DNA of 64,000 bases, from positions 16,077 through 80,076 of the forward strand of contig CANRND010000007.1 of the NCBI GenBank assembly GCA_947631905.1. Reading direction: 5' to 3'. The translations under genes were made by a program, and so were the position numbers. Position 1 is the stretch's first letter; each line of letters opens with the position of its first letter. The notes beneath the pieces were generated by a model, which ran no database searches, had not been told where the DNA came from, and worked only from the letters and a program-made list of their open reading frames with translations. Source of the stretch: an uncultured Clostridia bacterium. GTDB lineage: Bacteria > Bacillota > Clostridia > Christensenellales > Borkfalkiaceae. Of this stretch, positions 1 to 8,653 are shown piece by piece.

Positions 1-857
1 ATGTGCGCCACGGAGTCCCCTCTCGCGGGCGTTGGCGCAAGCGACAGATCGACGACCCCGAACGGAACGCCGAGCCGCCGCGCCGCTTCCTTTGCAACGA
101 GCTGCCCCGCGCGCGTGATTTTGAACGCCGTGCGTTTGATGATCTCCGCCGCCTCGGTGAGGTCGGCTTCGGGCGCGAACGAGAGCGCGTGTTGCACGAC
201 CCCCGGACCCGAAACGCCCACGTTGATCGTACAGTCCGCCTCGCCCACGCCGTGGAACGCCCCCGCCATGAACGGATTGTCCTCCGCGGCGTTGCAGAAC
301 GCGACGAACTTTGCGCAACCGATCCCCTCAGGCGTGAGCCGCGCCGTCTCCTTGACGAGTTCGCCCACCAGCTTGACGGCGTCCATGTTGACGCCCGAGC
401 GGGTGGAACCCACGTTGACGGAAGCGCAGAGCTTTTTGGTAGAAGCGAGCGCTTCGGGGATGGTTTTGAGAAAGGCTCTCTCGTAGTCCGCCGTCGCCTT
501 GTGGACGAGCGCGGAATAGCCGCCCAAAAAATCAACGCCCAACGCGTCCGCGGCGCGGTCGAGGGCGAGCGCGACGAGCGCGCTTTTCTCGGGAAACGCC
601 GCCGTGATGAGGGAAACGGGCGTGACCGACACCCGCTTGTTGACGATGGGAATGCCGTATTCGCGGGAGACCTGCTCCACCGTGGGAACGAGCTTTTCCG
701 CGCATTTGCAAACGCGGCCGTACACCGCCTCCGCCGTTTTTTCCGCGCTTTCGCGGACGCACGGCAAAAGGGAGATCCCCATCGTGACGGTGCGGACGTC
801 GAGGTGTTCTTTTTCGATCATATCGATCGTTTCGATAACGTCTGTGGAATTAAACAT
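1..857 (-). CDS. UPF0210 / DUF711 (PFL) family protein, 3' end cut by window edge
   Basis: Minus-strand ORF starting ATG at 857 (MFNSTDVIETIDMIEKEHLDVRTVTMGISLLPC...VNVGVSGPGVVQHAL...), directly downstream of the ACT-domain partner; plus-strand ORFs here are antisense. Confidence 0.85.
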   Translation of the reverse strand, partial: MFNSTDVIETIDMIEKEHLDVRTVTMGISLLPCVRESAEKTAEAVYGRVCKCAEKLVPTVEQVSREYGIPIVNKRVSVTPVSLITAAFPEKSALVALALDRAADALGVDFLGGYSALVHKATADYERAFLKTIPEALASTKKLCASVNVGSTRSGVNMDAVKLVGELVKETARLTPEGIGCAKFVAFCNAAEDNPFMAGAFHGVGEADCTINVGVSGPGVVQHALSFAPEADLTEAAEIIKRTAFKITRAGQLVAKEAARRLGVPFGVVDLSLAPTPARGDSVAH

Positions 858-866
858 AGCGCCGAC

Positions 867-1136
867 CTAAACCGTGTGCATGGCGTTGAAGATGTCCTCG
901 TGCTGGACGCGCACAGACATGCCGATGTCTCTGCCCATTTCGGCGGCTGCCGCGGAGACCGACGCAAGGTCCTCCGAACATTCCGAGGTATCCACCAGCA
1001 TGATCATCGCAAACCGGTCCCCCAAAATGGTCTGGGAAATATCGAGGATATTGATATTCTTTTCGCTGAGAAAGGCGCTCACCTGCGCGATGATCCCCTT
1101 TCTGTCCGTACCCGTTACGGTGACGACCGCTTTCAT
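867..1136 (-). CDS. ACT domain protein, UPF0237 family
   Basis: 89 aa MKAVVTVTGTDRKGIIAQVSAFLSEKNINILDISQTILGDRFAMIML; typical partner of UPF0210. Confidence 0.9.
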   Translation of the reverse strand: MKAVVTVTGTDRKGIIAQVSAFLSEKNINILDISQTILGDRFAMIMLVDTSECSEDLASVSAAAAEMGRDIGMSVRVQHEDIFNAMHTV

Positions 1137-1654
1137 GTCTCTTCCTCCGAAAGTTCATAGGCGATGAGGAGGTTCCCCTGCGTGATGAGCTTAGCCGTCT
1201 TGCCCTCTTCGAATGCGGGGAACTCCTTTTCGCCGTCCACATAGATCTGGCGGGTCATGGTCTCGTCCTTTTTCACGTTCTTCACCGAAAAAAGCGCCAC
1301 GTTCACGTCTACGCCGTCCTTTACCGTCCAGTCGTCGATGCCCTCGAACGGAAGCACGGAATATTCTTTGAGTCCCACCGAGATAAATTTGAGCATCTTG
1401 CAGTAGGCTTTGCTCCGCTTGTAGCTGATCCCCATGTAGGGAAAGCAGAAGATGATGTAAAGCCCCGTTAAAACGCTTGTCCCCACCACATACCACACCG
1501 CGGTGGGATCGTTATAGGGCAGAAGGATATAAAACGCGAGAAGGGTCGCAAGGCCCGCGAGATAGACCGCGGTCGCGGCTAAGAAGCCCGCAAGCAGTCT
1601 CCGCTTTTGCCGCATCGCGTACACGAGGTCGAGATCGCCGTACAATTTTACCAT
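1133..1654 (-). CDS. hypothetical membrane protein (two TM segments)
   Basis: 173 aa ORF, hydrophobic hairpin near N-terminus, overlaps next gene by 4 bp. Confidence 0.75.
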   Translation of the reverse strand: MVKLYGDLDLVYAMRQKRRLLAGFLAATAVYLAGLATLLAFYILLPYNDPTAVWYVVGTSVLTGLYIIFCFPYMGISYKRSKAYCKMLKFISVGLKEYSVLPFEGIDDWTVKDGVDVNVALFSVKNVKKDETMTRQIYVDGEKEFPAFEEGKTAKLITQGNLLIAYELSEEET

Positions 1655-1657
1655 AGG

Positions 1658-2500
1658 TCACTCCGCAATGAACAGCACGCCGAGGGTATTTTTGCCGCAG
1701 TGGCCCGTGATCACGGAACCCGCCACCGTTTCGATGACTTCCTCGAAGTCGAACAGTTCCTTTACTTTCTGCCGCGCGACTTCCACGATGGATTCCTCCG
1801 CCGTGCTGTGCGTGATGAACGCCCGCGTCCTGTCGTAAGCGGGATATTGCTCTTTAAGATCGGCAACGTAATTTGCGATGCACTTTTCCATCGTGCCGCG
1901 GTATTTTTTGCCCGCATAGAGCTGTCCGTCCTGCATTTCGATGAGCGGATGGATTTTGAGCAGGTTCGCCCCATACATCGCCATGCGGGAACATCTTCCC
2001 CCCTTATAGAGGTAGTCGAGACGGTCGGGGACGAACGAAGTGTTGATCTTGGGGGCGAGGGCGGCGGTTTTTTCCGCAATCGTTTTGGCGTCCATGCCCG
2101 CTTCGCGGTAGTCGACCGCTTTCATCACCATGAGGCCCTGCCCCGAGGAGAGCGCCATGCTGTCCACGACGAACACTTTTTTCCCGAACTTTTTCGCCGC
2201 TTCCGTCGCATAGTTGTAGGAGGAAGAGGACTTCACCGAGATGTCGAAGTGGACTACGGTATCCCCCCCGTCTACGTAGCGGGCGAAAAATTCCTCGTAA
2301 TCGCCGATGCTCGGCGCGGCGGTCTTGGGAAGATTGCCCGTCTTGTCCACATAGTCGAAGATGTCCTGCGGGGTGATGTTCACGCCGTCGCGGAAAGCTT
2401 CTCCGCCCAAAATGACGGAGAGCGGCATTACGCCGATGTTGTGTTTTGCGATCAGTTCTCCGAGATCGCAGGTGCTGTCTGTCGTAATTTTAACGCTCAT
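1658..2500 (-). CDS. DegV family fatty-acid-binding protein
   Basis: MSVKITTDSTCDLGELIAKHNIGVMPLSVILGGEAFRDG... classic DegV N-terminus; start chosen after an AGAGGGGT SD-like sequence. Confidence 0.9.
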   Translation of the reverse strand: MSVKITTDSTCDLGELIAKHNIGVMPLSVILGGEAFRDGVNITPQDIFDYVDKTGNLPKTAAPSIGDYEEFFARYVDGGDTVVHFDISVKSSSSYNYATEAAKKFGKKVFVVDSMALSSGQGLMVMKAVDYREAGMDAKTIAEKTAALAPKINTSFVPDRLDYLYKGGRCSRMAMYGANLLKIHPLIEMQDGQLYAGKKYRGTMEKCIANYVADLKEQYPAYDRTRAFITHSTAEESIVEVARQKVKELFDFEEVIETVAGSVITGHCGKNTLGVLFIAE

Positions 2501-2528
2501 GTTAATACCCCTCTCGATTTTTATATTT

Positions 2529-3146
2529 TTAAGCAAGAATGTTTTTGACCCACTTGAAAAAGGCGCCCCATCTTGAAACCTCTTTGTCCATCAGCGACCA
2601 CTTTTCGACCACTCCGACAACGTCGCCGAGCCGTAAACAGCCGACGGCGCGGGAATCGGTGCTGTTGGTGCGGTGATCCCCGAGGAAAAAGATCTCTCCC
2701 TCTCCCACCGTACATTCGAAAACTTCTTTCTCCGTGTAAGTGGCGCCTTTGGTGTAATCCTCTTCGAGCGGCACAAACTCCGTTTCGCCCGCGGCGCGGA
2801 GATAAACATTTCCTCCCGTGATACGCACGGTGTCCCCCTCTACCGCGATGAGGCGCTTGATGATGTTGTCGCCCGAGAAGCCGAACTTCTCGCGGTAATT
2901 CGTCACGTCGATGATGACGACGTCGCCCCGCGCGGGGACCGCATTGCGGTCGGCATAGAGGAAATCTCCGTTTTTAAGCGTATCTTCCATAGACACGCCG
3001 CTCACGTTTACGCCGTAAATATCCCGCAAAAAGCGGAAGTTGAGCAGTGTGAACGCGATCAAAATGCAGAGAAGCACCGCGGTCGCCGCGTTCCACAGGC
3101 TTTCGGGCTCCTGTCCGAGCATGTAAGGTCTCTTGATCTGTTTCAT
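2529..3146 (-). CDS. lepB: signal peptidase I
   Basis: N-terminal TM, SGVSMEDTLKNGDFL, KRLIAVEGDTV, FFLGDHRTNSTDSRAVG motifs. Confidence 0.92.
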   Translation of the reverse strand: MKQIKRPYMLGQEPESLWNAATAVLLCILIAFTLLNFRFLRDIYGVNVSGVSMEDTLKNGDFLYADRNAVPARGDVVIIDVTNYREKFGFSGDNIIKRLIAVEGDTVRITGGNVYLRAAGETEFVPLEEDYTKGATYTEKEVFECTVGEGEIFFLGDHRTNSTDSRAVGCLRLGDVVGVVEKWSLMDKEVSRWGAFFKWVKNILA

Positions 3147-3147
3147 A

Positions 3148-4827
3148 TCAAAGCCATTTGAGATTGTTGACAAGCACATCCCCCTCGCCTAAAAAGACGA
3201 CCGAGACCGCCTGCGAAAAATCGGGGAGGGATGCGCCCGTCTCCGATTTGAAGTCGGTGCATTTCAAAAGGAAGTTCTTCCATCTGCCGCCCGCGGGGAC
3301 GTCTCCGCGGAAGAGATACCCCTTCTTTTCGTCTGCGTCCATATAAAAGACGATGTTGAGCGCGCCGCCCGCCGCGCAGTAAGCGTCGAACTGGAAGCTC
3401 GCGCCCTCCTCGGGCTGGAAGCGGGGTTCGCTCACGCGGTAACTGATCACGCCGTTTACGGTATTCACGCCCACGATACCGCCGTAGCCCTCCGCAAGTT
3501 TTACGTCCGAACGGGCGCCGTCGGCAAAGCAATCGGCAACAGAGCTGGCGCGGCGGCGGAAACTCGCCACGCCCGCAACGCCCTCCGAACCCGCATAAAG
3601 AATGCGGCTTTTGAGGCAGGCGTTACGGTAGGGTTTTTTCAGGCTGACTTCCTGTATCTTGGACGTGACGGAAAAGCCGTTGGAATAGCGCACAAAGGTA
3701 TAAACGAGTACTTTTTGGCTCTTTTCGTACACTTCGAGCGGAAACACGACCGAACTATCTTTCATGTCGCGGAGATTGCCCATGACTCTCGTCCAGTCGC
3801 GCGCGCGGAAGCTGTCCGTCTTTTCCGAGAAGAAGATGCCGCATTCGATGGGATCGCCCTCTATATCGTAATTGCCGCGCACTTTGAGGTTCTCCTCTTC
3901 GTCGAATACCGTAAAGCCGATGGGCTTGCTGATATAAACCGCCCTGCCGCGCAGATATTTGTCGAGGAACATGTCCATATCCACGAACGAGTGTTGGCCG
4001 ATGAGTCCGTTCCCGTGCGCGGAATAGAGGATCGCCTTTTCCACCTCGGGATTGATCTGCTGGAAAGTGTCGTAAACGCGGTCGTAATTGCACTTTTTAT
4101 CGTTGATCGCCGAAAGCATCAAAACGGGGCATGCCGCGCGGGGGGCGTAGCTCTGCGAATCCAGGCCTGCGATAAAGCGGTGGCGTTCGGGATCGAAGCT
4201 CTTCTTCTCCCCGTCGCCGAATTTTTCCATATCGCGGTAGGCGAGCCAGCCCGCCGCGCACACGGCGATAAAGCAGGAAAGAGAGGCGTAAGGCGTGATC
4301 TTCCACAGCACTTCGCCGCCCGTTCTCAGCCCGATCGCGCCAAACGAAGTCACTTCTTTTTTGCTCTTTAAGTATTGCGCGGCATAGCGCGCCACCGCCG
4401 CCCACTCGTACCAGCTCGTCTCCTTTGCGGTGTTGTCGGCATATTCCATCGCCCTGCCCGCCCGCAGATAGTTCGCATAGTCGATGTCGCGGGGGTAGAT
4501 GGTGTGCCTGCCCTCTCCCATGTCTCCGCAGTAATCGACGCACAGCACGCCGTAGCCGAGTTCCACGAAATGGGAGACGAACTTTTCGTCGCACGGAAGC
4601 CCCGCCTCGAATAAAACCATTACGGCGGGATAGCTCTCCGCGCCTTTCGGGACATAGTATTTCGCGTATACTTTCACTCTGCCGTATACGCATTTCCTGC
4701 CCAGAAAGTAGACTTCGCGGAAGATACAGTTTTCCCGTTCCTCTTCCGAGAGGATCTCCTCGCAGAGGGGCAACGTGTCGTCGAAGTCCTTCCAAAGGGT
4801 GACGGGGGTGAGAATCGAATTTGCCAA
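3148..4827 (-). CDS. alpha/beta hydrolase-like protein with C-terminal beta-sandwich-like domain
   Basis: 559 aa, hydrolase-like region (YPAVMVLFEAGLPCDEKFVSHFVELGYGVLCVDYCGDMGEGRH...) and a carbohydrate-binding-like C-terminus; no signal peptide. Confidence 0.7.
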   Translation of the reverse strand: MANSILTPVTLWKDFDDTLPLCEEILSEEERENCIFREVYFLGRKCVYGRVKVYAKYYVPKGAESYPAVMVLFEAGLPCDEKFVSHFVELGYGVLCVDYCGDMGEGRHTIYPRDIDYANYLRAGRAMEYADNTAKETSWYEWAAVARYAAQYLKSKKEVTSFGAIGLRTGGEVLWKITPYASLSCFIAVCAAGWLAYRDMEKFGDGEKKSFDPERHRFIAGLDSQSYAPRAACPVLMLSAINDKKCNYDRVYDTFQQINPEVEKAILYSAHGNGLIGQHSFVDMDMFLDKYLRGRAVYISKPIGFTVFDEEENLKVRGNYDIEGDPIECGIFFSEKTDSFRARDWTRVMGNLRDMKDSSVVFPLEVYEKSQKVLVYTFVRYSNGFSVTSKIQEVSLKKPYRNACLKSRILYAGSEGVAGVASFRRRASSVADCFADGARSDVKLAEGYGGIVGVNTVNGVISYRVSEPRFQPEEGASFQFDAYCAAGGALNIVFYMDADEKKGYLFRGDVPAGGRWKNFLLKCTDFKSETGASLPDFSQAVSVVFLGEGDVLVNNLKWL

Positions 4828-4836
4828 AATATACCT

Positions 4837-7401
4837 CTAAACGTGGATCTGCGAACCGTGTCTGTCGGTCGCTTTTTCCACGGAAATTTTTTTTTCGACG
4901 CGGTGTTTGAGTTCTTCCACGTGGGAGATGATCCCGATGGAGAAGTGTTCGCTGCGGAGCTTTTCGAGACTGTCCATCACGGTGTCCACGAGGCTCGAAT
5001 CGAGGGTGCCGAACCCCTCGTCGAGGAAAAAGAACTCCATCGGGCGGGACGAGCGCGCGCAGATTTCCGCCGAGAGCGCCAGCGCGAGGGAGAGGGAAAC
5101 GAGAAACACTTCCCCGCCCGAGAGGGTATGCACCCCCCGCAAAACGCCGCCGTTGAGGTTATCGCCCACCGCGAACCCGCCGTCGTAGCGCAAAAAGTAC
5201 TTGCCCGAGGTGAGAGAAAGCAATCGCGCGCCCGCGTTTTGCGCCACGTTTTGCAGATACTCTTCCGCGATAAATTCCATGAATTTATTTGCTTCGAGCA
5301 ATTTTTTTAACCGCTCGGCAGTCGCCGTTTCCCGCCCGAGCGCTTCCGCCTGTTTTTCGAGTTCCGCTTTGCGCGCGAGCGCCTCTTCGCCCTTTGCAAG
5401 CTCCGTTTGTTTGAGAACGAGCGACGCCGAAACTTCGCGCACGCGCTCTTCGAGTTCCGCGATTTTGAGCCGCGCCGACGAGAGCGCCTCCTCGGTGGCG
5501 TCCGAAAGATCGCCCGAAAGTTCCTTTGCGCGCGCCGTGAGCGCCGCATATTCCTCGCGGAACCGCTTGATCTTCTCCTCCGCTTTTTCGGCTTCCCCGA
5601 ACCGTTTGATAAGCTCCACAGCCTCCTTGACGGAAGCGAATTTCCCCCGCCCGAGAGCTTCCTGCGTCCGTTTACGCGCCTCCCGCTCCCGTTCTTCCGC
5701 CGCGTTCTTCTTCTCCGCCGCGGCGGCGTATGCGGAGAGCGCCCGCTCGTTCCGCTTCCGCGCGTTCTCCCGTTCCTCCAAGCGGAATTTTCTCTCCCGC
5801 TTCTTTTCGAGCAATTCCCGTTCGACCGCCGCGCAAGGCTCGCCCACGCCCGCTTCCGCGAGCGATCCGAGCCGGTCCCGCAGTTCCACGCCCTCCGTCT
5901 GCAACTGTTGCAGGCGTTGCATGTGGTTGAGATAGCGCGCGTTCCGCTGTTCGAGCGCGACCCGCTCTTCCTGCAACTTCTTGCGCCGCGCTTCTCTCTC
6001 TTCGTACGCCGCGCGGAGCTTTGAAAAGTCCGTCTTTTCCCCCGATGAAAGGGCGGCATATTTTGCGGCGAGCGGGGAAACGTCCTCCTCCGTCTCGGGG
6101 TACTTTTTCACGATCCCGTTCAGCTCGTCCGCAAACACCGCGTATTCTCCGCGCAAAAGCGCGGCTTTTCCGTTCTCTTCGGCAAAGGAGAGAAAATCCC
6201 CCCCGCCGAGCGCGTGCAGAGCGCCGCCCAGACGGGTCCGCTCCTCTTCGTATGAAAAATCTTTGAACGCGTCCCTCTCGTCCGCGTACTCCCTGCGCAC
6301 CGCCGCGAGCTTTTTTTCGAGTTCCGCCCGATGTTTTGCGACGGTTTCCGACTGTTCCGCTCTCGCCTTGCGCGCGGTGAGCGCGTCGATCTCCGCCTGC
6401 GCCTTGTCCTCGTCCCAAAGGGAACATTGATCGAGAAGGCGTTCCGCCTCGTCTTTTTCCCGCGCCGCCCCGGAAAGCGCCGCCTCCGCATCACGGACAT
6501 TTTCGAGTACCATCATGAGATCCCCTGCGACGCGGCAGACTTCTTCTGCGGCATTCAGGCGGGACAGCTCCCCTTCGAGCGCGGCGATCTCTTTCTCCTG
6601 CCCCGCAAGCTGATTCAGCCGTGCGGAAACTTTCTCCTGTTCCCGCCGCTGTTTGCAGCGTTCGAGCAACCCGCTCTCTTCCGTCCGCGCGGTTTGCAGC
6701 TCTGCGCGCAGGGCGCGTTCCTCTTCCCCGAGGGCGGCCGCCTCGCGGGACAGCTCCGCATTGTGCGCTTCCGACACCTCGGCATACGGTTCGAGCCGCG
6801 TTTTGGCGACTTCGAGCGCCGCCGCGCAGTCACGGTAACGCATATTCGCTCTTTTTACTAGCCGTTCGCCGTAGATTTCGAGGTCGAACAGCCGCGAGAT
6901 GAGTTTGAGCCGCTCCGAGGGCGCCGCCTTTACAAATTGGGCGAACTCCCCCTGCGGCAGGGAAATACACTTTTCAAAGTCGCGCTGTTCCAGCCCGACG
7001 ATCCTTTTGAGCAGGCTCTCCCCGCTCGTGACCCCTTCCGCACGCACCACGCTCCCGCCGTCTTCGGACAATTCGATGACTTTGAGCGTCTGCGCGGAGT
7101 TTTTGCGTTTGAGTTCCCGCTCGATACGGAAGATCTTGCGCGCGCCCTCAAAGTAGATCTCAAATTCGAAATAGACGTACGCCCTGTCGAGACGGGTATT
7201 GATGATGTCGGCAAGTCCCGTGCGCACGCGCGGCGTGCCGCCGTAGAGCGCGAGGCTGATACAGTCTAAAATGGTACTCTTGCCCGAGCCGGTATCCCCG
7301 AAGATGCCGAAGATCCCGCTCTGCAAAAGTTCCGTAAAGTCGATTTTGGCGGGTTCCGAAAAAGAGTTGATCCCGCAAAATTCAAGATAGCGCGGCCTCA
7401 T
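4837..7401 (-). CDS. sbcC: exonuclease SbcCD subunit C (SMC-like AAA ATPase)
   Basis: Walker A GDTGSGKSTILD, long coiled coil, C-terminal LSGGE...FFLDEGFGTLD; 4-bp overlap with sbcD. Confidence 0.93.
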   Translation of the reverse strand: MRPRYLEFCGINSFSEPAKIDFTELLQSGIFGIFGDTGSGKSTILDCISLALYGGTPRVRTGLADIINTRLDRAYVYFEFEIYFEGARKIFRIERELKRKNSAQTLKVIELSEDGGSVVRAEGVTSGESLLKRIVGLEQRDFEKCISLPQGEFAQFVKAAPSERLKLISRLFDLEIYGERLVKRANMRYRDCAAALEVAKTRLEPYAEVSEAHNAELSREAAALGEEERALRAELQTARTEESGLLERCKQRREQEKVSARLNQLAGQEKEIAALEGELSRLNAAEEVCRVAGDLMMVLENVRDAEAALSGAAREKDEAERLLDQCSLWDEDKAQAEIDALTARKARAEQSETVAKHRAELEKKLAAVRREYADERDAFKDFSYEEERTRLGGALHALGGGDFLSFAEENGKAALLRGEYAVFADELNGIVKKYPETEEDVSPLAAKYAALSSGEKTDFSKLRAAYEEREARRKKLQEERVALEQRNARYLNHMQRLQQLQTEGVELRDRLGSLAEAGVGEPCAAVERELLEKKRERKFRLEERENARKRNERALSAYAAAAEKKNAAEEREREARKRTQEALGRGKFASVKEAVELIKRFGEAEKAEEKIKRFREEYAALTARAKELSGDLSDATEEALSSARLKIAELEERVREVSASLVLKQTELAKGEEALARKAELEKQAEALGRETATAERLKKLLEANKFMEFIAEEYLQNVAQNAGARLLSLTSGKYFLRYDGGFAVGDNLNGGVLRGVHTLSGGEVFLVSLSLALALSAEICARSSRPMEFFFLDEGFGTLDSSLVDTVMDSLEKLRSEHFSIGIISHVEELKHRVEKKISVEKATDRHGSQIHV

Positions 7402-8555
7402 GCTTCTTCCTCCTCCCGCAAGAGCGACAAAAACGCGCGGGTGAGTTCCTCATTCGGTTCCTCGCCGTAGACGGAACGGTAATAGAGGGAGAACAGTTCT
7501 TCCCGTTTCAGCAAAGCCCGCCGCTCCACCGCGATCTTCTCCTCGGAATGCACCTGCGGAATAATGGAGACGAGTCCCTCGCTTGCGTCGCGGAGAGACT
7601 TGGTCTCCCCCGCCGTGAGCGGCCCCGAGAGGTGGATCGTAAGTTCTATGTAACAATTTTCGTATTTCGGCAATAGTCCGAGCGCGGAGGCAACGGAATC
7701 GCATTCGAGCCGCACGAGCTTCCTCCCCGCATGCAGGGGGATGGTGCGGACCGCGGAAAAGCCCTTGCCCTCGGTGGAAAACAACAATACGCTCTTTTCC
7801 GTATTTGCCTCGTCGAAAGAATATTGCAGGACCGAGCCGCTGTAACGGGCGTTCCCGATCTGCTGGGGGCGGTGCAGATGCCCGAGGGCGACGTAGCCCT
7901 CTTGCGGCAACAGGCGCACAGGTACGGCGCGCGCACCGCCGAGGTCGATGTCCCGCTCGCTCTCGCTGACTTTTCCGCCCGCCACAAAGAGGTGGGAAAG
8001 GAGGATATGCGGCATGTCGCCGCGGTAGCCCTCGTCTCCGCGGGCGATCCAGCGCTCCATTTTTTCGGAGAAAGTCTCCTCCGACTTCCCCTCTTTGAAC
8101 CTCGCCTCGTTGGGATAGGGCAGGGCGTTGATATACACTTTGTCGCCCCTTTCGTCCTCGATGACGACGTAATATTCCCCCGCCTCCGCGGCGTGGACGG
8201 GGCGGCTTCCGCCCGTGGGGAACACTCTCGGGCGGTTTCCGAAGAGATAGATGCCCTCCTCTTCCGCAAGGGGCGCGCCCGCGGCGAGCCGCACGCCGTC
8301 GTCGTGGTTGCCGCTGACGATCACGACCGCGCGCCGATCTCCCGCAAGTTTTTTTACGGCGCGGAAAAACAGCTCCTCCGCTTCCGACGGTGGCAAAAAC
8401 GTATCGAAGACGTCCCCCGCGATGAGGACGAGGGAAACGTTCTCTTTTTCGCAAATCTCCGCGATTTCGCTTAAAACTTCCTCTTGCTCCGAAAGGCGCT
8501 CCCTGTCGAAGAGCCGTTTGCCGAGATGAAGATCGGAAGTGTGCAGAATGTTCAT
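7398..8555 (-). CDS. sbcD: exonuclease SbcCD subunit D
   Basis: MNILHTSDLHLGKRLFDRERL...GDVFD...VSGNHDDG; start set at MNILH rather than the upstream M. Confidence 0.93.
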   Translation of the reverse strand: MNILHTSDLHLGKRLFDRERLSEQEEVLSEIAEICEKENVSLVLIAGDVFDTFLPPSEAEELFFRAVKKLAGDRRAVVIVSGNHDDGVRLAAGAPLAEEEGIYLFGNRPRVFPTGGSRPVHAAEAGEYYVVIEDERGDKVYINALPYPNEARFKEGKSEETFSEKMERWIARGDEGYRGDMPHILLSHLFVAGGKVSESERDIDLGGARAVPVRLLPQEGYVALGHLHRPQQIGNARYSGSVLQYSFDEANTEKSVLLFSTEGKGFSAVRTIPLHAGRKLVRLECDSVASALGLLPKYENCYIELTIHLSGPLTAGETKSLRDASEGLVSIIPQVHSEEKIAVERRALLKREELFSLYYRSVYGEEPNEELTRAFLSLLREEEEA

Positions 8556-8653
8556 GTGCTTTCCGCCGGAAAAATATTGCAAATCCCCGAAAGTTATGCT
8601 ATACTATTATACAACAGCTTGCGGGAAAAAGCAAGCATATAAGAGGAAAGAAG

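Noticed and set aside
3-1160. 385-aa plus-strand ORF at the left edge
   Set aside because: Antisense to UPF0210 and UPF0237 genes that have recognisable protein motifs.
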